DNA of 46,386 nt from an uncultured SAR86 cluster bacterium (lineage in GTDB: Bacteria > Pseudomonadota > Gammaproteobacteria > Magnimaribacterales > AG-339-G14), in assembly GCA_902561325.1 (NCBI GenBank), contig CACEOL010000008.1:1-46386 (forward strand), given 5' to 3'. Made by a program: the position numbers and the translations under genes. Shown here in pieces: positions 12,374-23,283 of the stretch. Positions within the stretch are counted from its first letter, which is position 1, and each line of letters opens with the position of its first letter. The notes beneath the pieces were generated by a model. It made no database searches. It was not told the origin of the DNA and saw nothing but the letters and a program-made list of their open reading frames with translations.

Positions 12374-13675
12374 TTATTTTCCAATGCAAAATTTATTAAA
12401 TATTTTGCCCAGCATGTCATCTGAAGAAATTGGATCATATATTTCACCCAAAAGCTCATCGCAGTTCCTTAGATTTTCGGCTACAAGTTCTAAATTAGAA
12501 CCAATCAAGTTAGTAGAAATAAGCGTAACTTTTTTGTAAGCCTGTTTTATTAGTTTTAAATGCCTTATATTGATAGATAAGACCTCTTCTTGGTTGAGCT
12601 TCAAAAAACTTTGAGTTAGGGCTGCCTTAAGAAGTTTAAGGTTTTTTTTAGTTTTTGCAGAAATAGCAAACCCTTCTGGAGGGGCCTTCTTATCTACTAG
12701 GTCAATCTTATTTAAAACAAATATATTTTTTTTGCTTTTAAATATGGGCATTTTATCAAAGTCTGATTTTTTCTCAGCTAAATAAAGCACTATATCTGCA
12801 CTCTTTAAGGCTTTTTTTGATAATTTTATGCCCTCTTCTTCGATTTTGTTCGAAGTTTCATGAATTCCAGCTGTATCCTTGAATACAAACCTGATTCCAT
12901 CTATTTCACAAGATGAGGTTACCACATCTCTTGTGGTTCCCCTTTCTTTATTTACAATAGATACTTTTTCGCCGATTATAGCGTTAATTAGTGACGATTT
13001 TCCTGAATTTGGAGGACCAATAACTACAACTTTAACATCGCCAGAAATAGAACTATAAGACTTCATATCTTCATCAAAAGTCTTGAAAAAGCTCTTAAAT
13101 TCAACAATTTTGCTTATAATTTCATCTAAATACACCTCTATATCTTCATCTACAAAGTCTATTAATGTTTCCACAAGCACCCTGATTTCTCTTAGCTTTT
13201 CTTGAACTTTTGATATCTTAACTTTTAGCCCTCCATCTAGGCTATTTTGTGCGGCTTTAAGAGAGGCCTTTGAATTAGCATTAATAATTTCAACAACAGC
13301 CTCAGATTGATCAAGAGTAAGCTTGTTGTTTAAGAACGCCCTTAGAGTAAACTCTCCAGGTTTTGCTATTTTCGCTCCTGAATTAAGGCACTTATTAATT
13401 ACTTTTTCAACAATGAGAGGGTTGCCATGAGTTGAAATTTCCACCACATCTTCTCCTGTATAAGAATTGGGCGATTTGAAGATAGTAAGCACACACTTTT
13501 CATTTAAGCCTTCATCTAAAGGAAAGTTAAGCAGAGATGTTTCCTTTTTAGGCTTATTCTTCGTTATTTTTTGAATAATTGATAGGGCTTTGTCGCCTGA
13601 CAGCCTTATTACAGAAATAGCGCCTCTGCCAGGAGGCGTCGAACAAGCAACTATGGTCTCTTTTCCACTAAGCAC
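12374..13675 (-). CDS. mnmE: tRNA modification GTPase MnmE
   Basis: 433 aa from the chosen GTG at 13675, giving MLSGKETIVACSTPPGRG, which matches the family N-terminus. An upstream ATG at 13714 would add 13 unrelated residues inside yidC. It has an N-terminal THF-binding domain, a central G domain with GPPNSGKSSL, DTAG and NKID motifs, and the conserved C-terminal FCIGK whose Cys is needed for modification. Partner of MnmG. It overlaps the yidC stop by 8 bases. Confidence 0.93.
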   Translation of the reverse strand: MLSGKETIVACSTPPGRGAISVIRLSGDKALSIIQKITKNKPKKETSLLNFPLDEGLNEKCVLTIFKSPNSYTGEDVVEISTHGNPLIVEKVINKCLNSGAKIAKPGEFTLRAFLNNKLTLDQSEAVVEIINANSKASLKAAQNSLDGGLKVKISKVQEKLREIRVLVETLIDFVDEDIEVYLDEIISKIVEFKSFFKTFDEDMKSYSSISGDVKVVVIGPPNSGKSSLINAIIGEKVSIVNKERGTTRDVVTSSCEIDGIRFVFKDTAGIHETSNKIEEEGIKLSKKALKSADIVLYLAEKKSDFDKMPIFKSKKNIFVLNKIDLVDKKAPPEGFAISAKTKKNLKLLKAALTQSFLKLNQEEVLSINIRHLKLIKQAYKKVTLISTNLIGSNLELVAENLRNCDELLGEIYDPISSDDMLGKIFNKFCIGK

Positions 13676-15308
13676 TTCTAGGGGAATGCATAAGCATCTG
13701 TATTGCCGATACAACCGAATTTATAAGCCAATACAAAACAAGGCCCGCAGGGAAGAAAGCGAACATTACTCCAAAAATTAAGGGCATGAATTTAAATATC
13801 CTTGCTTGCATTGGGTCTATTCCAGCAGGCTGCGGTTGGAGCATTTGCATTGCCCACATAGCCCCAATATTGAGAATAGGCAGTATAAATAAAGGGTCTC
13901 TTGAAGATAAATCAGTAATCCATATCAAAAAAGGAGCATATCTTAGCTCAACGGTCTCAATTAAAACCCAATAAAAAGCAAGAAAAAAGGGCATTTGAAG
14001 CAACATTGGCAGACACCCAAGCGCTGGGTTAACATTTTCGTCCTTATAAAGCTTCATCATGGCCTGAGACATAGCCTGACGGTCTCCAGAGTGCCTTTCT
14101 TGAATATCTTTAAGTTGGGGTTGAATTTGTCTCATTTTGCCCATTGATTTGTATGAAACATAAGATAAAGGCCATAAAATTATTTTAATTAGCAAAGTAA
14201 CCAAAACAATAGCCCATCCCCAATTACCAACCATGTCATAAAAGAATTGCATTGCAAGAAACATTGGCTGACCTATCCAATACAAAAAACCATAATCAAC
14301 AGCTAACGGAAGGTCTTTATTAGCCTTGGATAACTCTGACTGAACTTTTGGCCCAAAATACAGTGAATAACTAAAAGATGTTTCTTCATAGGGCTGGATT
14401 TTTATTGGCCTTCCGACAACTCCAACTGAAAACTTTTCATTTGTTTTGTTTTTTTTGCCTACAAATACATTGATATTCTCTTGATCAGGAATTATTGCGG
14501 TTAGAAAGTAGTGTTCTAAAAAAGCTGCCCAACCCTCTATAGAATTTTCTTTAAAGTCGCTTTCTTCTAACTCTCCCAGATTAACTTTTTGATAATTATC
14601 AGACTCTGTAGAAAATACTGGTCCCAGATATGCAAAGTTTGCAGGGTCTCCAAAAAAAGTTCCTTCTGTTCCCGGAGGCTTAAGAGAGTTTCTTTCTATC
14701 TTTGAATAAGAAGAAGAATTTATAACCTCAGAAGACAAACTTCGCAAAATATGTTCAACCCTTACAAAATAATTTTCAGGCTCAAAATGAATAATCTTTA
14801 ATTCTTCAACAGATGAAGATTTTCTTAGAAATGTATAGCTATTTTCATCTGAGCTTCTTTTGATATCTTCAATTTTGAAGGAAGAGAAATTTTGGTCTGC
14901 ATTGTCTCCAAATACAAACCCAGATAGCTGCGAGTATTCGTTTCTTCCACAGGCGTCAAACATTAACTTATTTTTAGTTGAGCCTATTTCATCAGGATAA
15001 TTTTTTAATTCAGCTTTAACTAAAGACCCATCTTTTAAGTCAATTGAAATTTTCCAATTATTGGAATCTATTTCATAGCTTTCAGTTGAGCCACAAGAAG
15101 TTGATACAGAATTTGTAACAATCTCTTTGGGCTCAATTTCTATACTCTCATCAATAAAACCAAATTCTTCATTTTGTGAGTAAGTACTTACTTCGTCCCT
15201 AGCGTCTATATTTGTTTGAGGTTTTGTAGGCGGATCCCATCTTATTATTAGGAAATAGCTCATAATGAACACACAGGCTATAAGAAAGTATCTTTGAAAG
15301 TTTTCCAT
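13668..15308 (-). CDS. yidC: Membrane protein insertase YidC
   Basis: 546 aa, the gammaproteobacterial long form. A first membrane helix at residues ~5-22 is followed by a large periplasmic domain (~30-330) and then the conserved core of membrane helices (FYDMVGNWGWAIVLVTLLIK, PLSYVSYKSMGKM, LPMLLQMPFFLAFYWVL, PLIFGVMFAFFPAGLVLYW). It inserts proteins such as the ATP synthase a and c subunits into the inner membrane. The start overlaps the yidD stop by one base. It contains one copy of a repeated 14-bp palindrome at 15179. Confidence 0.97.
   Translation of the reverse strand: MENFQRYFLIACVFIMSYFLIIRWDPPTKPQTNIDARDEVSTYSQNEEFGFIDESIEIEPKEIVTNSVSTSCGSTESYEIDSNNWKISIDLKDGSLVKAELKNYPDEIGSTKNKLMFDACGRNEYSQLSGFVFGDNADQNFSSFKIEDIKRSSDENSYTFLRKSSSVEELKIIHFEPENYFVRVEHILRSLSSEVINSSSYSKIERNSLKPPGTEGTFFGDPANFAYLGPVFSTESDNYQKVNLGELEESDFKENSIEGWAAFLEHYFLTAIIPDQENINVFVGKKNKTNEKFSVGVVGRPIKIQPYEETSFSYSLYFGPKVQSELSKANKDLPLAVDYGFLYWIGQPMFLAMQFFYDMVGNWGWAIVLVTLLIKIILWPLSYVSYKSMGKMRQIQPQLKDIQERHSGDRQAMSQAMMKLYKDENVNPALGCLPMLLQMPFFLAFYWVLIETVELRYAPFLIWITDLSSRDPLFILPILNIGAMWAMQMLQPQPAGIDPMQARIFKFMPLIFGVMFAFFPAGLVLYWLINSVVSAIQMLMHSPRSA
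15179..15192. repeat. 14-bp palindrome, copy inside yidC
   Basis: An exact second copy of AGTAAGTACTTACT, inside the periplasmic-domain coding region of yidC. Near copies (AGTAAG-N2-CTTACT, at most one half-site mismatch) are at 25817-25830 and 11797-11810. Confidence 0.5.
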
Positions 15309-15529
15309 TATTCTTCTTTTTCTGGGACAGGATCATACCCTTTAGACCCCAAAGGGTGACACTTGGATATTCTTCTTAATCCCAAACTCAATCCTTTTAA
15401 AACACCATGCTGATTTATAGCTTCTATCATGTATTGACTACAAGTTGGTTGAAATCGACAATTTGAACCTAACAAAGGGCTTAATGTAATTTGATAAGCT
15501 TTAATTATAAATATAATTATTTTCTTCAT
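15308..15529 (-). CDS. yidD: Membrane protein insertion efficiency factor YidD
   Basis: 73 aa, normal for this family. The hallmark pattern [20 protein letters not shown] is followed by AI..HG...G...RR and CHP.....DPVP. It is a small membrane-associated helper of YidC-dependent insertion. It overlaps rnpA by 29 bases and yidC by one base, in the conserved rpmH-rnpA-yidD-yidC order. Confidence 0.95.
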   Translation of the reverse strand: MKKIIIFIIKAYQITLSPLLGSNCRFQPTCSQYMIEAINQHGVLKGLSLGLRRISKCHPLGSKGYDPVPEKEE

Positions 15530-15857
15530 TTAATTCCTTAGTTAAATTTAATAATAGAGTTTTTATTTCTCTCCTTAATTTATCTTTTTTAAAATCTAAA
15601 ACCCTCTTTTTTGAAACTAAAAGCAATGATACTTTAGATTCTCCAAAGACATCGATAGATAAATTTCTAATCGTTCTTTTTAAATAGTTTCTGTGAACAG
15701 CAAGTTTAATATTTTTTTTTGGAAGAATCATGCCCAACCTAAATTCATTACTATTTTTTAAAATCAAGGCCCTGAAGTGTTCTGAATTTATTTTTGTACT
15801 GGAATTATTAAAGACTTCCTCGAAGTCACGCTTTCCTCTTAAAGGCTTATAAGGCAA
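15501..15857 (-). CDS. rnpA: Ribonuclease P protein component
   Basis: 118 aa. The family RNR-type motif appears as [13 protein letters not shown] near residues 54-66 and the N-terminus [11 protein letters not shown] is typical. It is the protein cofactor of the RNase P ribozyme that trims tRNA 5' leaders. The start is a TTG one base after the rpmH stop region with no ribosome site, so it should depend on translation of rpmH. No ATG is available upstream or near the N-terminus. Confidence 0.92.
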   Translation of the reverse strand: MPYKPLRGKRDFEEVFNNSSTKINSEHFRALILKNSNEFRLGMILPKKNIKLAVHRNYLKRTIRNLSIDVFGESKVSLLLVSKKRVLDFKKDKLRREIKTLLLNLTKELNEENNYIYN

Positions 15858-15858
15858 T

Positions 15859-15993
15859 TTAAACTGTAAGAGACTTTCTGCCCTTGCTTCTTCTGCTTTT
15901 TAAAACTTGTTTGCCTGAAACGTTAGAATTTCTTGCTCTAAAACCATGAGTTCTTTTTCTTTTTAGTTTGCTTGGCTGATATGTTCTTTTCAT
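15859..15993 (-). CDS. rpmH: 50S ribosomal protein L34
   Basis: 44 codons, found by reading the minus strand upstream of rnpA. The product starts [20 protein letters not shown] and ends GRKSLTV, the very basic L34 sequence with its usual length. It is the first gene of the rpmH-rnpA-yidD-yidC-mnmE run. The stop lies just before the rnpA TTG. A predicted promoter is about 30 bp upstream, beside the likely origin. Confidence 0.97.
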   Translation of the reverse strand: MKRTYQPSKLKRKRTHGFRARNSNVSGKQVLKSRRSKGRKSLTV

Positions 15994-16009
15994 TTATTTA
16001 AGGTTTAAT

Positions 16010-16142
16010 TGAGCAAAGGAATAATATAGATAGTAAATATAAAAGCAAGAAAAAATAAAAAAGAAAAAATAATAAATATTAAAAATTAACAGGTTATCCA
16101 CAGAAAATTAATAAGATATCCTGTGGATAACTTTGTGTATAA
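16010..16142. other. Candidate chromosomal replication origin (oriC)
   Basis: About 80 bp of extreme A-richness on the plus strand (16012-16092) abuts three exact TTATNCACA DnaA boxes: 16094-16102 (+, TTATCCACA), 16122-16130 (-, TTATCCACA) and 16134-16142 (-, TTATACACA). It lies between divergent rpmH and dnaA, the Pseudomonas-type oriC position. Transcription points away on both sides, as expected at a bidirectional origin. The boxes may also serve dnaA autoregulation. Only three perfect boxes are seen, a compact set. Confidence 0.7.
16021..16048 (-). promoter_or_regulatory. rpmH: Predicted rpmH promoter
   Basis: On the minus strand TTGCTT (16048-16043) and TATTAT (16026-16021) are 16 bp apart, ending 27 bp before the rpmH ATG. 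The motif match is moderate and the background very AT-rich, so confidence is limited. Confidence 0.4.
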
Positions 16143-16168
16143 GGTATATCATCTTTTAAAACGTCGGC

Positions 16169-17497
16169 ATGATTAAATCTTGGAAAAAATGTAAAAAAGC
16201 TCTTCAAAAGGAAATGTCCTCAGAAGAATTTAATGCCTGGATAAATCCTTTAGAGTTTTCTATAAGTAATTCTCCTTCGGGAAACAAAGACCTCTTTATT
16301 CTTGCTCCTAACGCATTCATCAAGGAACATGTAAGGGAAAATTACGATGAAATTATAAGAAAACACCTTTTAAAAGAAGAAAAGAGCGATATTCCTCTTG
16401 TTTATGAACTAATTTCAGTACGTAAGCCATTGATTAATAAGGAAAATAATAAAAACTTAAGTCTTTTTTTGAATAAAGAAAATACTTTAAATGATGATTA
16501 TACCTTCGAAACATTCGTTGAAGGCAAATCAAACAATATAGCTCTTGCAGCAGCTAAGCAGGTTTCAGAGTCAAAAAATGCTGCTTATAACCCTTTATTT
16601 ATATATGGCGGAGTTGGTTTAGGAAAGACTCATCTAATGCATGCTGTTGGGAACAAGATTAAGGAACATGATAAGTCAAAAAATATTGTATATGTCCATT
16701 CAGAAAGGTTTGTAAGCGATATGGTAAAGTGTCTTCAACTAGGCTCTATAAATGATTTCAAAAATTTTTACAGGTCTGTAGATGCTCTTTTAATCGATGA
16801 TATTCAATTTTTTGCTGGCAAAGAACAGTCTCAGGAAGAACTTTTTCATACCTTCAACACTTTGTTGGAAGGAGGACAACAAATGATTTTAACCTGTGAC
16901 AAATATCCTAAGGAAATTGACGGTTTAGAAGAAAGGCTTAAATCAAGGCTAGGATGGGGGCTTCCAGTAAGTATAGAGCCACCGGAACTAGAAACGAGAG
17001 TTGCAATCCTTTTAACAAAGGCTTCAGAAATGGATCTAAACCTTTCAGAAGACTCGGCTTTCTATATTGCAGAGAAAATAAGGTCAAATGTAAGAGAGCT
17101 TGAAGGAGCTTTAAGAAGAGTAGGAGCAAACGCTAAATTTACAAACAGAGAGATTGATGTAAATTTGATTAAAGAATCATTAAAGGATTTACTTGCCATT
17201 CAACAAAGACAAATTAGTATAGAAAATATACAAAAAACTGTCTCTGACTATTACAACATAAGAGTCTCTGATCTTTTATCAAGCAAAAGAACGCGTTCTT
17301 TGGCAAGGCCTAGGCAAGTTTCTATGTGCTTATCTAAAGAATTAACGAATCACAGTTTGCCTGAAATTGGCGATTCTTTCGGTGGAAGGGACCATACGAC
17401 TGTTTTGCACGCCTGTAGAAGAATTACAGCACTTAGAGAAGAAGATGCTGATATAGCTGAAGATTACACCAAATTAATAAGGACCTTAACAGTATGA
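16169..17497 (+). CDS. dnaA: Chromosomal replication initiator DnaA
   Basis: 442 aa. Domain I is at the N-terminus (EFNAWINPLEF). The AAA+ domain has Walker A GGVGLGKT at 147-154 and a Walker B LLIDDIQFF near 208. The C-terminal domain IV carries the DnaA signature GRDHTTVLHACRRI near 406-419, which binds the DnaA boxes. Three perfect boxes lie just upstream. The stop overlaps the dnaN ATG by four bases (ATGA). No strong ribosome site precedes the ATG. Confidence 0.97.
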   Translation: MIKSWKKCKKALQKEMSSEEFNAWINPLEFSISNSPSGNKDLFILAPNAFIKEHVRENYDEIIRKHLLKEEKSDIPLVYELISVRKPLINKENNKNLSLFLNKENTLNDDYTFETFVEGKSNNIALAAAKQVSESKNAAYNPLFIYGGVGLGKTHLMHAVGNKIKEHDKSKNIVYVHSERFVSDMVKCLQLGSINDFKNFYRSVDALLIDDIQFFAGKEQSQEELFHTFNTLLEGGQQMILTCDKYPKEIDGLEERLKSRLGWGLPVSIEPPELETRVAILLTKASEMDLNLSEDSAFYIAEKIRSNVRELEGALRRVGANAKFTNREIDVNLIKESLKDLLAIQQRQISIENIQKTVSDYYNIRVSDLLSSKRTRSLARPRQVSMCLSKELTNHSLPEIGDSFGGRDHTTVLHACRRITALREEDADIAEDYTKLIRTLTV

Positions 17498-18594
17498 AAT
17501 TTTCAGCAAAAAAAGAGGCTTTAGCAGATAAACTTTCTTTATGTTCTTCTATTGCTGAGAAAAGACAAACAATTCCAATACTTTCTAACGTTTTATTAAA
17601 GACAAACGATGGAAACTTAACAATTGTTGCTACCGACTTAGAGAGACAACTATCACTTATTGTTTCAGATTGCTCTATTTCAGAGGATGGCGAAACAACT
17701 GTATCAGCTAGAAAACTATTTGAGCTAATAAGATCAGTTCCAGACGACACAGAGTTAAATTTCGAAGTTATTGAAAATCAACTTGAGATTTCAGCACTAA
17801 GCTTTCAAGCGGATTTAGCTGTATTGCCTGTCCAGGATTTTCCTTTTGTGGATTTGGAAGACCATAATTTTAATATTTCACTTGATGGAAAGAAATTTGT
17901 GAAAGTTTTAGAAAGTACGAGTTTTGCTATGGCTTCTGCAGATGTTAGATATTATCTTAATGGATTGTTATTCGAGACTGCCCAAAAAAAAATTAATATG
18001 GTTGCTACTGATGGACATAGGCTTGCCTGGGGATCATATTCTTATTCTGAGGAATTGGAAGATAAAAAACTAATTATTCCTAGATCGACAGCACAAGAGT
18101 TACAAAGAATTCTCAATTTATTTCCAGAAGAAATTTCTTTCTCATCAAATAATTCTCAATTAAAAATAGAATCAGATAATTTTACTTTCATAAGTAAGTT
18201 AATTGAAGGAGCCTATCCGGATTATAAAAAAGTTTTTCCTTCAGGAGAGGAACAATCTCTTTCAACATCAAAGTCTCCTATTCTCACAGCGCTCTCAAGA
18301 TCTGCTGTTCTTTCTAATGAAAAATTTAGAGGAGTTAAGTTTGAGCTGAGCAAAGATAAATTAAAAATTCTTGCTAACAATCCAAATAAAGAAAGTGCAG
18401 AAGAAGAGCTAGATGTAGATTACGCCGGTCAAGATTTAGAAATAGGCTTTAATATAAATTATGTTCAAGAATCTTTAAATTATCTTCCGGGCGATGATAT
18501 TGAATTTGTTTTTTTTGGCTCGGAAAATTCTTGCCTTGTAAAAAATTCTTCTAGTGATGACTTGGTACATGTAATCATGCCGATGAGGTTATGA
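17494..18594 (+). CDS. dnaN: DNA polymerase III beta sliding clamp
   Basis: 366 aa, the normal clamp length, with three repeated clamp folds and the family ATDGHRLAW motif near residue 170 plus the C-terminal VHVIMPMRL. It forms the dimeric ring that tethers polymerases to DNA. It starts inside the dnaA stop (ATGA) and ends 4 bp before recF, indicating one dnaA-dnaN-recF-gyrB transcript. Confidence 0.97.
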   Translation: MKFSAKKEALADKLSLCSSIAEKRQTIPILSNVLLKTNDGNLTIVATDLERQLSLIVSDCSISEDGETTVSARKLFELIRSVPDDTELNFEVIENQLEISALSFQADLAVLPVQDFPFVDLEDHNFNISLDGKKFVKVLESTSFAMASADVRYYLNGLLFETAQKKINMVATDGHRLAWGSYSYSEELEDKKLIIPRSTAQELQRILNLFPEEISFSSNNSQLKIESDNFTFISKLIEGAYPDYKKVFPSGEEQSLSTSKSPILTALSRSAVLSNEKFRGVKFELSKDKLKILANNPNKESAEEELDVDYAGQDLEIGFNINYVQESLNYLPGDDIEFVFFGSENSCLVKNSSSDDLVHVIMPMRL

Positions 18595-18598
18595 TGAA

Positions 18599-19612
18599 AT
18601 GCCGTTATCAAAAATAAATTTAAATAATTTCAGATCTTTTAAAAACTCTTCTTTTGATCTGTCTAAAAAGAATTTAATTCTGGGAAAAAATGGGGCAGGG
18701 AAGTCTTCCTTTTTAGAGGCAATTTTTTTCATTCTTTCTAAAAAGTCTTTCAGAACATCTTCTTTAAATGCAATGATTAATTTTGAATCAAACTTTTTTA
18801 AAGTTGATGCGATATTGAATGGAAAAAAATTTTCTTTAACAAAGGATTTTTCATCCTCTGTAAAATCTAAAACAGAATATATTCAAAATGACTTTCTGCC
18901 TTTGGTGCTAAATAATTTTTCTTTGAGTCTTTTGGAAGCGCCAAAAGAGAATAGAAGGTCTTTTATAGATTACCTAATGTTTCACGTGGAACACGATTAC
19001 AAAATAGATCACTTGAAGTTTAAAAAAGCCCTCGCCCAGAGAAATAGAGCGCTGAAAAAAAGCTCTTCTTCTGAGCTTAAATCTTGGACAAAAGTCTTCA
19101 TTGATTTGTCTCAGAAATTAACCAAAAAGAAGCTTCAGTTTATAGACTCTTTCTTAAAAAGCTTTCCGACCTTTATAGATTCCTTGTCTATACCAGAAAA
19201 CCTAAAAGATAAGTTTAAGGAGATTTCAATTACTTATGATAAAGGCTGGAAAGATGATTTGTTAAAGGAGTTAAGGGAGTCTTTTGTTAAGGATCAGGCA
19301 AGGGGATTTACTTCTTTAGGGCCGCAAACATCTGATTTGAGCGTTAAAATAAACAAACAAGATTCTGGAAATATTTTATCAAGAGGCGAACAAAAGTTAT
19401 TGATTTTATTAATTTATTTATTTTTTATCAAGGCTTATAATAATCTTAGACCAAACAAAACCATTTTCTTACTTGACGACTTACCTTCTGAGCTAGATGA
19501 AAAAAATTTGGACTTAGCATTAAATCTTCTTCAAGAAGCAGATTGTCAATTATTTATAACTTCTTTGGAAAACTTAGAAAAATATGAGTTTGATTTTGTA
19601 ATTGATTTATAA
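18599..19612 (+). CDS. recF: DNA replication and repair protein RecF
   Basis: 337 aa, slightly short for the family (~360). The Walker A is GKNGAGKSS near residue 29 and the Walker B is FLLDDLPSELDE near 290, typical of SMC-like RecF. It helps load RecA at gaps. A parS-like ParB site (18978-18993) is embedded in the codons for the segment MFHVEH. Codon use is AT-rich like its neighbours. Confidence 0.92.
   Translation: MPLSKINLNNFRSFKNSSFDLSKKNLILGKNGAGKSSFLEAIFFILSKKSFRTSSLNAMINFESNFFKVDAILNGKKFSLTKDFSSSVKSKTEYIQNDFLPLVLNNFSLSLLEAPKENRRSFIDYLMFHVEHDYKIDHLKFKKALAQRNRALKKSSSSELKSWTKVFIDLSQKLTKKKLQFIDSFLKSFPTFIDSLSIPENLKDKFKEISITYDKGWKDDLLKELRESFVKDQARGFTSLGPQTSDLSVKINKQDSGNILSRGEQKLLILLIYLFFIKAYNNLRPNKTIFLLDDLPSELDEKNLDLALNLLQEADCQLFITSLENLEKYEFDFVIDL
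18978..18993. promoter_or_regulatory. parS: Candidate parS (ParB-binding) site inside recF
   Basis: The 16-mer TGTTTCACGTGGAACA differs at one position from the palindromic consensus TGTTTCACGTGAAACA. Its reverse complement, TGTTCCACGTGAAACA, is a classical chromosomal parS form. It lies about 2.9 kb from the candidate oriC and 10 kb from parAB. Caveat: FHVEH is a conserved RecF peptide, so part of the match is protein-driven. I noticed no other CACGTG-centred site in the window. Confidence 0.65.
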
Positions 19613-22033
<2,421 letters not shown>

Positions 22034-22034
22034 C

Positions 22035-22745
22035 TCAAAAAAGTTCTGAATATTTATTTTCCGTCCAATCTCTAACTATTTTAGTTGTTTCAGGAGAGTT
22101 TTCTTTTGGCTGAATAGGGTCTCCAATAAAAAACACCACTTCACCGGGGGTTATAACAAAATCCCCGCCATACCAAGATTCTCCAGCATTATGGACAATA
22201 GGGATAATTTCACTATCTGTTTGAAAAGCTAATTCTGCACCTGTTTTTTTGTAGATACCAAGGTCTCCCGGTTTTCTTCTAGTGCCTTCTGGGTAATAGA
22301 TTAAAGAAAAACCAGAGTCCAATAATTCCTTGCCCATAGAAAAAATCTTTTTAACAGCTTCCGAGCCTTTGTCTCTATCTATTGGAATGGAACTAAGCAG
22401 TCTCAAAGCCCAACCAATGATTGGCCATGATAACAATACATCTTTCAGAATGGTTGCTGTAGGTACAAATCTTTCATACAAAACCAAAGTTTCTATAAAG
22501 CCTTGGTGGTTAGGAAAGTAGATTTTTTTTCTTGGTGAATTTATGACATCAACATTTCCTTTAAAAACAATCTTTACTCCGCAACAAATTTTTATCCACC
22601 AACGAAAGAAAGCAACCCAGGAAAGTATAATTTTCTGTCTGAATTTTCTATCAATAAAAATACAAGCAGGAAAGGTTAAAGAAATGATGATTAAAGAAAT
22701 TCCCAAAATTACATAAAAAAGAAAAGATCTTACGTATGAAATCAT
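22035..22745 (-). CDS. plsC: 1-acyl-sn-glycerol-3-phosphate acyltransferase family protein
   Basis: 236 aa. An N-terminal membrane helix (~7-28) precedes the catalytic motif NHQGFIET, an HX4E variant of HX4D that is common in this subgroup. YYPEGTRR is the glycerophosphate-binding motif III. It probably makes phosphatidic acid at the inner membrane. The equivalent gene beside gyrB and gmhB in Pseudomonas is a PlsC-family acyltransferase. It overlaps the gmhB stop by four bases. The exact acyl acceptor is inferred. Confidence 0.85.
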   Translation of the reverse strand: MISYVRSFLFYVILGISLIIISLTFPACIFIDRKFRQKIILSWVAFFRWWIKICCGVKIVFKGNVDVINSPRKKIYFPNHQGFIETLVLYERFVPTATILKDVLLSWPIIGWALRLLSSIPIDRDKGSEAVKKIFSMGKELLDSGFSLIYYPEGTRRKPGDLGIYKKTGAELAFQTDSEIIPIVHNAGESWYGGDFVITPGEVVFFIGDPIQPKENSPETTKIVRDWTENKYSELF

Positions 22746-23281
22746 TTGCAGATAAATTTTGTTGCTGACAATAGATTTTCAAAAACTTGAGCTTGAGAAG
22801 TATCATGGTTTTTCAACGTGATTTCTCCATAACCAGTTTTAACTAACAAAGGATTGCATTCATGAGCGAGAGCACACTGAACATCAGAAAATTTATCTCC
22901 AACAAAATAACTACCTTTAAGATCAATGCCCAGTGCTTTTTCTGCTTGGAGCAAAAGACCGGTTTTTGGTTTTCTGCATTCACAATCATCTTCGGGCCTA
23001 TGGGGACAAACTTCTATATGAATAATATCTGATCCGTGTTCTCTAACTTTTTGTTTCATGTGAGAGTTAACTTTATCTATTTGATCTTTAGAAGCTATGC
23101 CGAGGCTAATGCAGGCCTGATTTGTGGCAACAATAATTTTAAAATTATTGTCGGATAATATAGATAATGCATCTAAGCTCCCATCCTCGAACTTAAAATC
23201 TGCCGGCTTTGTAACATAGTCAAAGAGATCAACGTTAATAACGCCATCTCTATCAAGAATAATGTACTTCTGGCCTGACAT
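22742..23281 (-). CDS. gmhB: D-glycero-D-manno-heptose-1,7-bisphosphate 7-phosphatase
   Basis: 179 aa HAD-family phosphatase. The nucleophile motif is ILDRDGVIN at residues ~8-16. The zinc-binding Cys/His cluster CPHRPEDDCECRKP lies near 108-121, and GDKFSDVQCA is the C-terminal acid motif. It dephosphorylates heptose bisphosphate for LPS core synthesis. It lies 2 bp after glyS and overlaps plsC by four bases, as in the gyrB-plsC-gmhB-gly cluster of other gammaproteobacteria. Confidence 0.9.
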   Translation of the reverse strand: MSGQKYIILDRDGVINVDLFDYVTKPADFKFEDGSLDALSILSDNNFKIIVATNQACISLGIASKDQIDKVNSHMKQKVREHGSDIIHIEVCPHRPEDDCECRKPKTGLLLQAEKALGIDLKGSYFVGDKFSDVQCALAHECNPLLVKTGYGEITLKNHDTSQAQVFENLLSATKFICK

Positions 23282-23283
23282 TA

